Shown: piece after piece, positions 27,031 to 37,005 of the stretch | How positions within the stretch are numbered: position 1 is the first letter of the stretch | Layout: each line of letters begins with the position of its first letter | DNA from: JANQIO01 sp965229625 | GTDB taxonomy: Bacteria > Pseudomonadota > Gammaproteobacteria > Pseudomonadales > Halieaceae | DNA: 64,000 nt | Direction: 5' to 3' | Assembly (NCBI GenBank): GCA_965229625.1 | Contig: CBDDJJ010000002.1 | Location: forward strand, 1,116,001-1,180,000 | The notes under the pieces: generated by a model | Databases searched by the model: none | What the model saw: only the letters and a program-made list of their open reading frames with translations | Told to the model about the DNA's origin: nothing | Made by a program: the position numbers and the translations under genes

Positions 27031-28653
27031 ATGCAGCGGCCGGCCATACTGCACCGACCCTCCCCGCCCAAACAGGAACAGCAGAACGTCTCACTGTTCC
27101 GCATCTACGTGGCCTATCGTTCGATTCTCTCGATAGTGCTATTGCTTAGCCCGCTCAGCTCAGAGACCCGACGACTGCTGGGCGGCCTGAATCCGGAGCT
27201 GTACCTGATGGTGGCGATTGCCTTCCTCGCCACCAACCTGGTGTTGCTGGCGTTGATGCAAACCCGCCTGATCCACGATCGCGCCACCCTGTTCGGCGTG
27301 TTCTTCATCGATATCCTGGTGATCACTGTCCTGTCAGATACCAGCGGCGGCATGTCCAGCGGCCTGCCCATCCTCTTGCTGGCAACCGCGGCGGCCAGCG
27401 CCGTGGTGATCGACCTCGCGAGCATCGCCACGCTGATCGCAGCGCTCAGCGTCATTGCCATACTTGCCGACACCCTGCGCCTCATCAACGCGGGGCAGCT
27501 GCCCTTCGACAGCCTGCTGCCGGCGGGCCTGTTGAGTGCCCTGGTGTTTGCCGTGTCGCTATTGATCCAGGTGGTTGCGCGCCGGGTCGGCAAGGCGGAG
27601 GCGCTGGCGCGGGAGCGCACCGACGATCTGTACAGCCTGCAGCGTCTCAACGAGCAGATTGTGCGCAACCTGCAAACCGGCATCCTGCTGGTCTACGCCG
27701 ATGGCAGCGTGCGGGTGATGAACCAGGCCGCGGCGCGCCTGCTGGACCCGGACCGCCCCATGGTGCTGGAGCAGGGTCGCGGGCTGGCGGACTATCATCC
27801 ACTGCTTGCCGAGCAGTTTGGCATTTGGAAAGAGAGCGGCACTCACGAGGCCACGCCGCTGCACATTGCCGACGACGCACCCCAGGTGATCGCGAATTTC
27901 AGCCTGCTGGACGATTCCGGCGACGGCGACGCCCTGGTATTCCTGCAGGACTACACGGCGGTGACGCAGCAGGCCCAGTCCCTCAAACTGACCTCGCTAG
28001 GCAGGTTGACCGCCAGTATCGCCCACGAGATTCGCAATCCGCTCGGCGCCGTCAGCCATGCAGCCCAACTGCTGGGCGAGTCAGACCAGCTTGCCGACAA
28101 CGACAAGGAACTCGCTGGCATCATTCAGCATCACGCCAAGCGGATGAACAGCGTGATTGAAAACGTTTTGCAGATCAGCCGGCGCCAACCGCCAAATCCC
28201 CAGCGCCTGGCGCTCAAGGGATGGCTGCAGAACTTTATCGAGCAGTATCGCCAGACCCAGGCGGAAGCGGTGGAACTGGAGCTGGCGCTGCCGGATGACT
28301 GGCTGGAAATCACTTTCGACCCGGCGCACCTGGAGCGAGTGCTGGGGAACCTGCTGGACAATGGCCTGCGCCACAGCCAGGCCGTCAACGGCAACGGCCG
28401 CGTGAGTATCCGCGTGGCGAAAGATCCCGAGGCCCAGCGCTGCGTAGTAGACGTGGTGGACTCGGGCCCGGGGGTTGCGGAGTCGGAGCGCGCAAAATTG
28501 TTCGAGCCATTTTATACTACGGTGGATAAGGGCACGGGCCTGGGGCTGTACCTCAGCAAGGAACTGTGCGAAATCAATAATGCGACTCTCACCTATCGGC
28601 CTACCGCCACGGGAGAAAGCTGCTTCCGCCTCGCGGTGTCGCGGCTGGTTTGA
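27031..28653 (+). CDS. pilS: Sensor histidine kinase PilS
   Basis: Inner-membrane kinase that senses pilin levels and phosphorylates PilR to control major pilin transcription. 540 residues: about six membrane helices in residues 25-180, a PAS-like region (about 200-300), the HisKA motif with His332 in SIAHEIRNPLG, and an HATPase with NLLDNGLRHS, VVDSGPGVA and KGTGLGLYLSKEL. pilR follows after 9 nt. The start has only a weak SD. The order matches Pseudomonas. Confidence 0.94.
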   Translation: MQRPAILHRPSPPKQEQQNVSLFRIYVAYRSILSIVLLLSPLSSETRRLLGGLNPELYLMVAIAFLATNLVLLALMQTRLIHDRATLFGVFFIDILVITVLSDTSGGMSSGLPILLLATAAASAVVIDLASIATLIAALSVIAILADTLRLINAGQLPFDSLLPAGLLSALVFAVSLLIQVVARRVGKAEALARERTDDLYSLQRLNEQIVRNLQTGILLVYADGSVRVMNQAAARLLDPDRPMVLEQGRGLADYHPLLAEQFGIWKESGTHEATPLHIADDAPQVIANFSLLDDSGDGDALVFLQDYTAVTQQAQSLKLTSLGRLTASIAHEIRNPLGAVSHAAQLLGESDQLADNDKELAGIIQHHAKRMNSVIENVLQISRRQPPNPQRLALKGWLQNFIEQYRQTQAEAVELELALPDDWLEITFDPAHLERVLGNLLDNGLRHSQAVNGNGRVSIRVAKDPEAQRCVVDVVDSGPGVAESERAKLFEPFYTTVDKGTGLGLYLSKELCEINNATLTYRPTATGESCFRLAVSRLV

Positions 28654-28662
28654 ACGAGGGCT

Positions 28663-30027
28663 ATGAGCACCAAGACCGTACTGATTGTTGATGACGAGCC
28701 TGATATCCGGCAGTTGCTGGATATCACCCTGAGCCGTATGGGCCTCGATACCCGCACCGCTGCCGATCTTTCCGAAGCGCATGCGGTCCTCAACGAGGGC
28801 GGCACCGACCTGTGCCTCACCGACATGAAGCTGCCGGATGGCAATGGCATTAGCCTGGTAGAACATATCCAGCAGCATTTCAGCGACACGCCGGTAGCGA
28901 TGATCACCGCCCACGGCAGCGTGGAAACGGCCATCACGGCACTCAAGGCGGGTGCTTTCGACTTCATCAGCAAACCGATCGAACTGGAACGCCTGCGCAG
29001 CCTGGTGGTCAACGCCCTCAAGCTGGAACCCGGCAGCGACAGTCCCGAGGCTCAGGACACAACGCTGATCGGTGAGACACCGGAAATTGCAGACCTGCGC
29101 GCCCAGGTCAACAAGCTGGCACGTAGCCAGGCCCCGGTCTACATCAGTGGCGAGTCGGGCAGCGGCAAGGAAATCGTCGCGCGGCTGATTCACTCGCGGG
29201 GCCCACGGTCCAGCGGTCCGTTCATCCCGGTCAACTGCGGCGCGATTCCACCGGAACTGATGGAGAGCGAGCTGTTCGGGCACACCAAGGGCAGCTTTAC
29301 CGGCGCCACCGACGACAAGACCGGCCTGTTCCAGGCCGCCCGCGGCGGCACCCTGTTCCTGGACGAAGTCGCCGACCTGCCGATGGCGATGCAGGTCAAG
29401 CTGTTGCGCGCCATCCAGGAAAAGGCGGTGCGCCCGATCGGTGCGGCTGCGGAAGTCGCCACCGACGTGCGAGTGCTGAGTGCCACCCACAAGGACCTGG
29501 CCCGGGAAGTGGCCGAAAACCGCTTCCGTAGCGACCTGTACTACCGTATCAACGTGATCGGCTTGCATGTCCCCAGCTTGCGAGAACGTCGGGAGGATAT
29601 TCCGCTGCTGGCTAACTTCCTGCTTCAACGGCTGGCCAATGCCTCTGAACAGCCCCTGCACCGGCTCTCGGACGCCGCCATGGATGCGCTGACGAGCTAT
29701 GCATTTCCCGGCAATGTGCGAGAGCTGGAGAACATCCTTGAACGCGCCTGCACCCTGTGCTCCGGCGACAGCATCGAAGTCGAGGACCTGCGCCTTTCCC
29801 AGGGGATCGAACTGGAGCCCACGCCGGAGACGCCGAGCCATAGCGGCCCACCGCCGGTGGAAGCTGCCTTCGGCAACCTCGATGATTACCTGGAGAACAT
29901 CGAGCGTGAAGTGCTGACACGGGCACTGGAGCAATCGCGGTGGAACAAGACCGCCGCCGCCAAGTTGCTGGGTATCAGTTTTCGTTCGCTGCGCTACCGT
30001 CTGAAAAAGCTCGAACTCGACGACTAG
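28663..30027 (+). CDS. pilR: Sigma-54-dependent response regulator PilR
   Basis: NtrC-type activator of the pilin gene. 454 residues: receiver domain with Asp54 (LCLTDMKLPDGNG), AAA+ domain with Walker A GESGSGKEIVA, the sigma-54 contact loop in the form GSFTGA rather than the commoner GAFTGA, LFLDEVADLP, and a C-terminal Fis-type helix-turn-helix (NKTAAAKLLGISFRSLRYRL). The pilA target is not in the window. It is coupled to pilS. Confidence 0.95.
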   Translation: MSTKTVLIVDDEPDIRQLLDITLSRMGLDTRTAADLSEAHAVLNEGGTDLCLTDMKLPDGNGISLVEHIQQHFSDTPVAMITAHGSVETAITALKAGAFDFISKPIELERLRSLVVNALKLEPGSDSPEAQDTTLIGETPEIADLRAQVNKLARSQAPVYISGESGSGKEIVARLIHSRGPRSSGPFIPVNCGAIPPELMESELFGHTKGSFTGATDDKTGLFQAARGGTLFLDEVADLPMAMQVKLLRAIQEKAVRPIGAAAEVATDVRVLSATHKDLAREVAENRFRSDLYYRINVIGLHVPSLRERREDIPLLANFLLQRLANASEQPLHRLSDAAMDALTSYAFPGNVRELENILERACTLCSGDSIEVEDLRLSQGIELEPTPETPSHSGPPPVEAAFGNLDDYLENIEREVLTRALEQSRWNKTAAAKLLGISFRSLRYRLKKLELDD

Positions 30028-30109
30028 AACCAGCCCAGTTTCGCTTTGAGCGCTTGAGTAGCCACAACGCGGCCAGGCGCTGTCTTCCCGACACTATACT
30101 GACCCGACT

Positions 30110-30134
30110 CCCCGGCGAGTGACGGGCGCCGGGG
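30110..30134 (+). terminator. Hairpin between pilR and the FimT-like gene
   Basis: CCCCGGCG (30110-30117) pairs with CGCCGGGG (30127-30134) across a 9-nt loop. No T-run follows. A possible weak terminator or processing stem. Confidence 0.35.
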
Positions 30135-30170
30135 GACACTCGATTCAGCCCATTTGCCAGGGAAGGCGCC

Positions 30171-30755
30171 ATGGGATACGGAAAGCACAGGCGCGGGCCA
30201 GCATCGCCCGGCGCTCTGCCTGCACGCCACACCGGCGGCTACACGCTACTGGAACTGCTGCTGGTCATGGCTGTTAGCGGCATTCTGCTGCAGACCAGTC
30301 TCGGTTTATGGTCACTGGTCGACCGGCAACGGCAGAGCCTGTCTGTGCTGGAGCTACAGCGCCTGGTGCAGTTCGCCCGCGGCCAGGCAGTGAACCTGCA
30401 GCGCGACGTCACACTCTGCGCCCTCGATGCACAGCAGGCCTGCAGCAAGCGCTGGGATGGGAATCAGGTCGCGGTATTCACGGACCTGGACCGTGATCGT
30501 AAGTTGGATAGCGGGGAGGCGCTACAGCTGGCGCAGTGGCCGGCGGAGCGTGGCCGACTGGCCTGGCGCGCATCGCTGGGCAGGAAGTACCTGGTGTTCT
30601 CGGCCATGGGCAGCACTCACCAGAACGGCAGTTTCGTGCTGTGTTTCGATGAGGCTGGGGAGCGGCCCGACGTGGTACTCACGCTGAACCGCGGTGGAAG
30701 GCCCTACCTCAACGAGCCGGGTAAGCGCCGTTGCCCGCAGGGCGTGAACCGCTAG
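30171..30755 (+). CDS. fimT: Type IV pseudopilin, GspH/FimT family
   Basis: Minor pilin-like protein of 194 residues. Prepilin cleavage site G-YTLLE with Glu at +5 at about residues 23-28 (TGGYTLLELLLVM), then the usual hydrophobic helix. The leader of about 23 residues is long for a prepilin. The globular part has the GspH/FimT layout with Cys pairs (VTLCALDAQQACSKR; FVLCFDE). Its position right after pilR equals that of fimT in Pseudomonas, hence the symbol. Its function in pilus assembly is presumed. Confidence 0.85.
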   Translation: MGYGKHRRGPASPGALPARHTGGYTLLELLLVMAVSGILLQTSLGLWSLVDRQRQSLSVLELQRLVQFARGQAVNLQRDVTLCALDAQQACSKRWDGNQVAVFTDLDRDRKLDSGEALQLAQWPAERGRLAWRASLGRKYLVFSAMGSTHQNGSFVLCFDEAGERPDVVLTLNRGGRPYLNEPGKRRCPQGVNR

Positions 30756-30780
30756 CGGGCACGAAGCTGGCAGAAAGCTA

Positions 30781-31119
30781 TTATCCGTCGGTGATCAGCC
30801 GCTGGGGAGGCTCGGGCGACTCAAACACCTTGTGCAGTTCCCCGTCGGCGCGTACTTCAATCACCCAGTAGCGGCCGACCTGGCTGGCGCTGAGGCTGTA
30901 ATAGTAATCATCGTGGCGATCCAGCCGACGGATCGCCTGGGTGACGAAGGCGCCGGGCTTGGCAGCCCTGGCAGTTTCCATGACCACGGCTGGCACTTCA
31001 TTGACCGGGACCATCACCTCGTTGGGTTCGTTGACATCCACACCCTGGGCCCAGCCAAGCGCTGGTACCATCAGCAGGGCCAGCAGCAGGGTCTGCAGTT
31101 TTTTCATGTCAGTCTTCAT
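30781..31119 (-). CDS. Small secreted hypothetical protein
   Basis: Not recognised. 112 residues; signal peptide MKTDMKKLQTLLLALLMVPA with cleavage after GWAQ. The mature part has an acidic start (DVNEPNEVMVPVNEVP), a basic helix and then a DDYYYSLSASQVGRYWVIEV strand pair that resembles small PepSY-like periplasmic domains, a weak impression only. The ATG at 31119 is supported by GGAGAG; the frame runs on upstream without conservation. It starts 31 nt after pilE, so it may be the last gene of the minor pilin operon. It faces the FimT-like gene. Confidence 0.7.
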   Translation of the reverse strand: MKTDMKKLQTLLLALLMVPALGWAQGVDVNEPNEVMVPVNEVPAVVMETARAAKPGAFVTQAIRRLDRHDDYYYSLSASQVGRYWVIEVRADGELHKVFESPEPPQRLITDG

Positions 31120-31150
31120 GTCGCTCTCCTCAGCCCGCGACCGGGCAAGG

Positions 31151-31612
31151 TCAATTGGTATTCCAGGTGTTTTCCGTGGCCTCGAAACCACTGGCATTGT
31201 TCCTGTCCCAGAAGCGTTGCCCCAGGTTATTGATGCGCAGGGCGCCGTCGCTGGCCTGGGCGCCGCCGGCCACTGGTGTGGCGTCAAGCGTAAACGAGGT
31301 GGCGGTGGCGGCCTGGATAGTCAGGTTGTACAGAGCGTCCCCATCAATCGGGCACTGGGCTGGATGCAGGGTGTCTGCCGGCGCCCCGGTATCGGCACCG
31401 CCGTCGGCTGCACCCAGGTAGGTGTAGTTCACCGCCCGGTACTTCTCCATCGCCTGGGCAAAGCCCAGCATAACACCCATGCAGTCCGAGCGGCGGCTAC
31501 GCGTCACCTGGCTGTTATAGCTGGGCAAGGCGATCGACATCAGGAGCCCCAATACCACCAGGGCTATCAGAATCTCGATGAGCGTAAAGCCGCTTTCCCG
31601 CTTGTTTGTCAT
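31151..31612 (-). CDS. pilE: Minor pilin PilE
   Basis: Type IV pilin-like protein of 153 residues. Leader MTNKRESG, cleavage G-FTLIE with Glu at +5, then the conserved hydrophobic helix (ILIALVVLGLLMSIALP). A Cys pair (SDCMGVM ... PAQCPID) should close the D-region-like loop. The ATG at 31612 is preceded by AGGGA. The neighbour of pilY1 is pilE in Pseudomonas, where it primes pilus assembly with PilV, PilW, PilX and FimU. Confidence 0.92.
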   Translation of the reverse strand: MTNKRESGFTLIEILIALVVLGLLMSIALPSYNSQVTRSRRSDCMGVMLGFAQAMEKYRAVNYTYLGAADGGADTGAPADTLHPAQCPIDGDALYNLTIQAATATSFTLDATPVAGGAQASDGALRINNLGQRFWDRNNASGFEATENTWNTN

Positions 31613-31651
31613 GTGCTTTCCCTTTTGCATCAGTATGAGCCTCAACTGCAA

Positions 31652-34600
31652 TCAGTCCTTGCGCCAGAAGGTCTTGTACACGCGGTCCTCGGTCAGCAGT
31701 TCTGACGGCGGCTGCTCGGGACCAACATACATATCACATCCGGCACCGGTGCAGATTATGACCGGCTCGTCGATGATGCTGGTGGTCTTCAACTCAGTCC
31801 CGCGGTCGGCCTCAGTCAAGCCGTCGACATCGTCCCAGTTGTTGATGGGCGCGCCATCGAGCAGGTTGATCTGGTAGACCCGGGTGACACCCGCAGCCGG
31901 GATACAGCGACTGGTTTGCTGGCTCGGGTTGGGCTCGTAGGTGGTAAAGGTCACCGCGTTATTAAAGATCAGCGGCGTGCTGAGAATCTTCTCACCGACG
32001 TTGGGCGTGTTGAAGTAGTAGCCCTGCTGTGCTTCCAGCAGTTCAACCGCACCGTCCACGCCCTCACCGACGTCGTTATCCGTGGCGTCGTAAAGGTTGG
32101 CGTGGGTGAGCTTCACATAGGTCGTCGGGATCGTGTACACGTCGTCCTGCAGCAGCATGTAGAAGCGATCTTCGGTCACCGTGGACAGCGGCGAGGCCTG
32201 GAAGCCGGAACCGATAGTCACCGCCAATTTCTGCTGGCCGTCCTTGATTACCAGGGCCACGTCCGGGCTGTGATAGAAACGCCGGTTGTTGGCCGCATCA
32301 TTGGGGCCGTCCGCAACACCCAGGTCGCCGATCACGCCACCGGTGATCAGGTTGTCCACCTGGGCACCGTTGTTAATGTCGAAGCGCCACACCTGGCCGC
32401 CCACGTCACCGACAAAGATCATGTTGTCGGTGCCGGAGCTGGTGATATCGACCACCGCCAGGTCAGATGGGAAGGAGTACAGCATGTCATCGAAATCTTC
32501 AGTGAAGGTGTTGCCGTTACCACCACTCCAGATCAGCTCCCCGGTGAGGGCGTCGACAATGAACAGGGCGCGGCCCTGGTCATCCACGGCGCGGATGTCG
32601 GTGTCGTCCTGGTCGGGATCGTAACCGGCGGTGAAGTAGAGCACGTCGCGCTCAACACCGTCGATATCGATGGCACCGCGCACCGGGCGTGACCAGCTCT
32701 GGCCGAGCTCGGCAAAGTCGCCGGTGCCGCCATTGATCACCCAGAGAATTTCAGGCCGATCGCGATCGGTGACATCCAGTGCATAGTAGTTGCGGCCACC
32801 GCGGCGCTGGCCGACGTACAGCCGGACAAACTCACCATCGCCGGCAATTTCGCCGTTGCCGTTTTCGTCGTTGACCCAGGCGGTCACGCTGCCATCGATG
32901 CCATAGACATGGTTCTGGGCCGTGCTGGCTTCACGCAGTACGGCCTGGTTTTTCATGGTGTCCTCGGGCAGGAAGGCGAACTGCTCGACGCCGGTCTCCG
33001 CATTCACCGCATGCAGGAAGCCGGAGTTACTGCCGAAGAACACGGTAATGTCCGGCTCGATTTCGCTGCCACCATAGGTGACCGCCACCGGCTTGGAGTG
33101 CAGCGGGTCGCCGATAATGTAACGGTTTTCGTTGGTTACGCCGTTGCCGTCCTCATCGTCCATATCCCGACCCATGACCCACTCGATGTGCGCGGCGAAG
33201 TCGGCGTTCGACAGGGTCTCGACCCCGAACATGGCCTTGGTCAGGTTGGCGTTGTCAGGCGACAGGCGGTTCACGTCGTTGGTGAGGACCTTGCTGGTCG
33301 ACCCCGCGTAATAGGTATACAGGTCACGCGTGTCATAGTTGGGTACCTCACCGTTGGCACCGCTCACCTCGACCTCGGCGCCGTCGGTAACTCCACCCCA
33401 GGCGCTGACGGCATTGTCACTGAAGAAACCGGTGGCCGGGTTGATCGCCGGCGCCCCTGCCGTGCTCGAGTAATCGAGGATGGTATTGTCGTCACCGCCC
33501 AGGCGATACTTCTTGAGGTTGCCTGGCCAGTTCGGCGTTTCTTCAGGGCGGAACACCGCGAAGTAAATCTCGCTGCGGTGATTCAGTCGGTTGAACTGGT
33601 TGATCGCCGCTACCGGTGCCACGAAGGTACTGTTGACCTTGAGCACGTCGGTGAGGATGTCCTGGACCTCTTCGACCAGGTCGGATGCCTGCTGGGCCTC
33701 CTTATACTGGCCGCCACCGGCTTCCGCCACATCTTTCAGCCATTGGCTGGAGAAGTTGAAGCCGATGGTGTGGGTACGGATGATCTGTTCTTCCTTGAGG
33801 TCCGACTGGTCCTGGGTGTAGAGGTAGTTCACCAGTTCCTTAACACAGGCCTCGGAGCTGCGCACACTGGTGTCGCAGGTCTGGTCGCCAACAAAACTCT
33901 TGATCTTGGCTTCCGAATGCGGCCGGTTGGCCTGGCCGTCGGTCAGCAGGATGATATGGCTCTCCTTCTGGCACCAGTCGACGATCGGTGAAGAATAGGT
34001 CGGGTTACTACCACCCGCCGCTTGCAAGGTCTCGTAGCGACAGGCGCTGGCGCCAAGGTCATCGGCCGAGCAACCGCTGGGGTAGTTGTTGCTGAAGGTG
34101 CCAGGGACCATGGAGTCGTTTACGGAGACACGTGTATAGGCATGCGGGCCACTGTCATTGGGGCCACCGCGATAACCGCCGTAGTCCACTTCACCGCCGG
34201 TGTAGTAGAGCGCGGCTTCGTAGAGAGTATCCTGAACCGGCGTGTAGCCCCGGGTATTCAGCTTGTCGACTTCTTCCAGGATTTCCTGTCGCACCAGGCG
34301 CACGTCTGCCGCCTGGGTTCCGTCATCCTGGAACTCGACCACCAGGCGCGGCGCGCGCACAGGGTCTTCATCGTAGGTGTCGGCGCGACGGTCGTTGCCA
34401 CTGGTCTTGCCCAGGCGGAAAGCCATGGCATTACCCATGGACCAGCCACCGCGGTCGACCACGCTCTGCACCAGGCCACTAATATCCATGGTGCGAACCG
34501 TTTCACGGTCACTCCAGTTGTCGCTGATATTCCAGGTAGCCTCAGAGCCCCAGCTGCGGCTATCCACTGTGCCGTTGCTGCTGGTGAACTCCTCGGCGTT

Positions 34601-36445
34601 GTCTGCCTGTTCCACCTCAATGCGGATGGCGGTGTTGCCCGAGTAATCCGACTTGGAGACAAACTCGATGTAGGCAGATGAGATCATTGTACCCTGCGGC
34701 AGGTTGAGGTCCGGGAAGCGCAGGCCCGTGTTGCGGCCGCCACCCTGGAAGTCGAGGTCGCTGGATGAGGTCCAGACATCGCTGCCCTGCTCCTCGACGT
34801 CGCCACGAGATTCGGTGATCTGCACACTCAGCGCTGCGGCGGTACAGGAGTTACCGGGATCGATGGTGGCCGAATCATAGGACACGCGAAGCACCGGTTG
34901 CAGGCCATTGTCGGCATCTCTCGACCAGGCGCTACGCAGGCCGCGGCCAAACGCCATCAGTGCCATTGGGTTGCCGCCACACCAGTCCGGCTGGTTGACG
35001 ATTTCCTGTACGATCGGTGTCAGGTCCGGTGTAGTCTGGATTTCATCGATGGCGCCCCAGGCCGGTACGTTCTCCCACAATACCGACGACGAAGTAAAGT
35101 TCCGGGTAGAGACTTTATTCGCATCACTGTAAGCAACTGCGTTGGGAGCGCGCTCGCCCAAGAAGATCACGTCCGTCTGCTCGGCGGAGCTGGTGTTTGC
35201 CGCCACGAAGTCGATGCGGGCATCAGTGATTGTGACACCCCGGGGTACCAGCACATTGCTGAAGCGCAGGCCAGTCAGCGTATCTTTGTCAGTGGGCGGT
35301 TCACCGACGTAGTACTCCACCGTCAGCTGCGGCGCGAAGCCACCGGACTTGTTGGAGGACTCCATGAGGTGTGTTACGACAGCTGTTGAACCGGCACGCC
35401 GTTCAAAAATAAAAGTCATGTCAGAGATATTGCCGCCGGTACCATCCCAGTCTGGATGATCCACAATATCCTGCGCGATCGAGGTCAGGCTGGGGGTGAC
35501 GACAAACTCACCAACGGCTGGATTGGTCAGGTCCCACTCCACACTAGAGGCGGTACGATCACGGTCGGTAATATTACCAGGTGACCTGTCCACGAAGGCC
35601 AGGGATTCACCATATTCACCCGTGATCGCCATTTCCGCGGTGCCGCCGGTACCAGAACTGTCTACACGGAATGTAATGTAGGCATTGGTGATCGTGGCGC
35701 CATCGGGTACGGACGTGCCACGGAAGCGCAAGCCAACTTGCTGGAGCCTGCCGCTGTCTCCACCTTCGTGAGTAAACTGAAGTTCCGGGCTGCTGATGAA
35801 GATGCCATCATCAGTGTCCCAATCCTGCTGCTCGGCATCGTCATTACCTGAGCTGATCTGGGCTTCATAAATGTCGGCGGTACCCACCTGGGTGCGCACC
35901 AGGTCGAGCCGGTCCTTGTCGATGATCATGGTGCCTTCGATAACATTGAGCACGTCTTCGATGGTATCGGCGCCGAAGGTGCCGATCACCTGCTGGGCGT
36001 CATCGTCGCCGCTTTCGATGCTTGAGAGCGTACTGACGATCCCGGAACGCTCGTTGACGTTGCGATCCAGGTTGTCCACCTGATAGATCACCGGGCCACC
36101 CGGGTTGCTGAACCGCATCAGGCCCACGTTCACGTTATTGAGGCTGTTAAGGAGAATGTGCAGTGCGTCCTGCACGTTCTGCATACGCGTTTTGCCGGTG
36201 CCGCTGACGGTGTTGCTCATGGAACCGGAGGTGTCGACGATCAGCAACAGGTTGGGAGCAACTCCGCCACCGCTGTTGTCACCGAAGAAGATCTCCGTAT
36301 CGTCAGCCCATACCGGGGCGACCGCCACCAGGCCGGACAGGAAGGCTGCGGTAAAACGCCGCCCCTCCCGCGCCAGGCGCGATGCCAATGCTTCGCTCCA
36401 GGTGTGGCCAGCCCTGGCCAGTTGGGTCGATTTTGCCTGTTTCAT
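31652..36445 (-). CDS. pilY1: Pilus tip adhesin / assembly protein PilY1, with extra repeats in the vWA domain
   Basis: Large secreted pilus-tip protein of 1,597 residues, against about 1,160 in P. aeruginosa. Signal peptide to about Ala47. A von Willebrand A domain starts at 64 with the MIDAS DTSGSMS (Asp71), but its second half (ILLTDGQAN, 832-840) comes only after an insertion of roughly residues 190-707. That insertion holds three related beta-rich repeats (about 215-380, 385-525, 555-707), each with a GLRF...P-GxxI-xA-Y/RIxF head and an APxLxVE-like end. The C-terminal PilY1 beta-propeller spans about 940-1597 with DMDDEDGNGVTNE, a possible Ca2+ loop. The ATG at 36445 follows GGAGG; the longer frame overlaps pilX. 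Confidence 0.94.
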   Translation of the reverse strand: MKQAKSTQLARAGHTWSEALASRLAREGRRFTAAFLSGLVAVAPVWADDTEIFFGDNSGGGVAPNLLLIVDTSGSMSNTVSGTGKTRMQNVQDALHILLNSLNNVNVGLMRFSNPGGPVIYQVDNLDRNVNERSGIVSTLSSIESGDDDAQQVIGTFGADTIEDVLNVIEGTMIIDKDRLDLVRTQVGTADIYEAQISSGNDDAEQQDWDTDDGIFISSPELQFTHEGGDSGRLQQVGLRFRGTSVPDGATITNAYITFRVDSSGTGGTAEMAITGEYGESLAFVDRSPGNITDRDRTASSVEWDLTNPAVGEFVVTPSLTSIAQDIVDHPDWDGTGGNISDMTFIFERRAGSTAVVTHLMESSNKSGGFAPQLTVEYYVGEPPTDKDTLTGLRFSNVLVPRGVTITDARIDFVAANTSSAEQTDVIFLGERAPNAVAYSDANKVSTRNFTSSSVLWENVPAWGAIDEIQTTPDLTPIVQEIVNQPDWCGGNPMALMAFGRGLRSAWSRDADNGLQPVLRVSYDSATIDPGNSCTAAALSVQITESRGDVEEQGSDVWTSSSDLDFQGGGRNTGLRFPDLNLPQGTMISSAYIEFVSKSDYSGNTAIRIEVEQADNAEEFTSSNGTVDSRSWGSEATWNISDNWSDRETVRTMDISGLVQSVVDRGGWSMGNAMAFRLGKTSGNDRRADTYDEDPVRAPRLVVEFQDDGTQAADVRLVRQEILEEVDKLNTRGYTPVQDTLYEAALYYTGGEVDYGGYRGGPNDSGPHAYTRVSVNDSMVPGTFSNNYPSGCSADDLGASACRYETLQAAGGSNPTYSSPIVDWCQKESHIILLTDGQANRPHSEAKIKSFVGDQTCDTSVRSSEACVKELVNYLYTQDQSDLKEEQIIRTHTIGFNFSSQWLKDVAEAGGGQYKEAQQASDLVEEVQDILTDVLKVNSTFVAPVAAINQFNRLNHRSEIYFAVFRPEETPNWPGNLKKYRLGGDDNTILDYSSTAGAPAINPATGFFSDNAVSAWGGVTDGAEVEVSGANGEVPNYDTRDLYTYYAGSTSKVLTNDVNRLSPDNANLTKAMFGVETLSNADFAAHIEWVMGRDMDDEDGNGVTNENRYIIGDPLHSKPVAVTYGGSEIEPDITVFFGSNSGFLHAVNAETGVEQFAFLPEDTMKNQAVLREASTAQNHVYGIDGSVTAWVNDENGNGEIAGDGEFVRLYVGQRRGGRNYYALDVTDRDRPEILWVINGGTGDFAELGQSWSRPVRGAIDIDGVERDVLYFTAGYDPDQDDTDIRAVDDQGRALFIVDALTGELIWSGGNGNTFTEDFDDMLYSFPSDLAVVDITSSGTDNMIFVGDVGGQVWRFDINNGAQVDNLITGGVIGDLGVADGPNDAANNRRFYHSPDVALVIKDGQQKLAVTIGSGFQASPLSTVTEDRFYMLLQDDVYTIPTTYVKLTHANLYDATDNDVGEGVDGAVELLEAQQGYYFNTPNVGEKILSTPLIFNNAVTFTTYEPNPSQQTSRCIPAAGVTRVYQINLLDGAPINNWDDVDGLTEADRGTELKTTSIIDEPVIICTGAGCDMYVGPEQPPSELLTEDRVYKTFWRKD

Positions 36446-36473
36446 AGCAGAATCCTCCGAGTATCCCCGACAC

Positions 36474-36953
36474 TCAGTTCGCTTTGGGTTGTAATATGTA
36501 GAAGCCTTGCGTATGCCGGCTTTCGATATTGGTATTGTCGCGGGACGCGGTGCCCACAATGGTGTAATAGATAGTGGCCATCGAAGAGCCACTGTCGCCC
36601 TTTTTGGCACTGAAGCCCGGGGTGATGAAATCACCGAGGTAAGCCACCTCCACGGAGCCATTCAGCTTGTTGTCATCAAAGCTGTAGGCCTTGGTCGGCC
36701 AGGCGGAATTGCTGAGCCCGGCAATATACGAATCACTGATCAGCGGTTCGTCGTCCAGGGCGCGCTCGATAGTGGTCTCGGCGGTCTGGAAAGTCAGTTC
36801 CTTGAGCTCGCGCGCAGTGGCCATCTTCGCTTCCAGGTTGCTGGTTTCCATGGTGGAGAAGCCCACAAAGGTGGTCACCAACAGCATGATCAGGGCGACG
36901 ATCAGTACCGCGCCGCGCTGCTTGCCTTGACTGTTCAGTTGCCGTCTCATCAC
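36474..36953 (-). CDS. pilX: Minor pilin-like protein PilX
   Basis: 159 residues. N-terminal PilX motif QRGAVLIVALIMLLVTTFVG followed by STMETSNLEAKMA. The processed helix begins after Gly but lacks Glu at +5, as in the GspK/PilX group that caps pilin-like complexes. It lies between pilW and pilY1 with gaps of about 50 and 28 nt, as in Pseudomonas. Confidence 0.9.
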   Translation of the reverse strand: MMRRQLNSQGKQRGAVLIVALIMLLVTTFVGFSTMETSNLEAKMATARELKELTFQTAETTIERALDDEPLISDSYIAGLSNSAWPTKAYSFDDNKLNGSVEVAYLGDFITPGFSAKKGDSGSSMATIYYTIVGTASRDNTNIESRHTQGFYILQPKAN

Positions 36954-37005
36954 TTTCTCAGCTCTCTTTTCCGCGATCAGTTCGCTGTCATTCTCGTTTC
37001 GACAC

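Noticed and set aside
28081..29934. A 617-codon open frame on the minus strand opposite pilS/pilR
   Set aside because: It is antisense to two clearly conserved genes, has no recognisable motifs and is expected from GC-rich codon bias.
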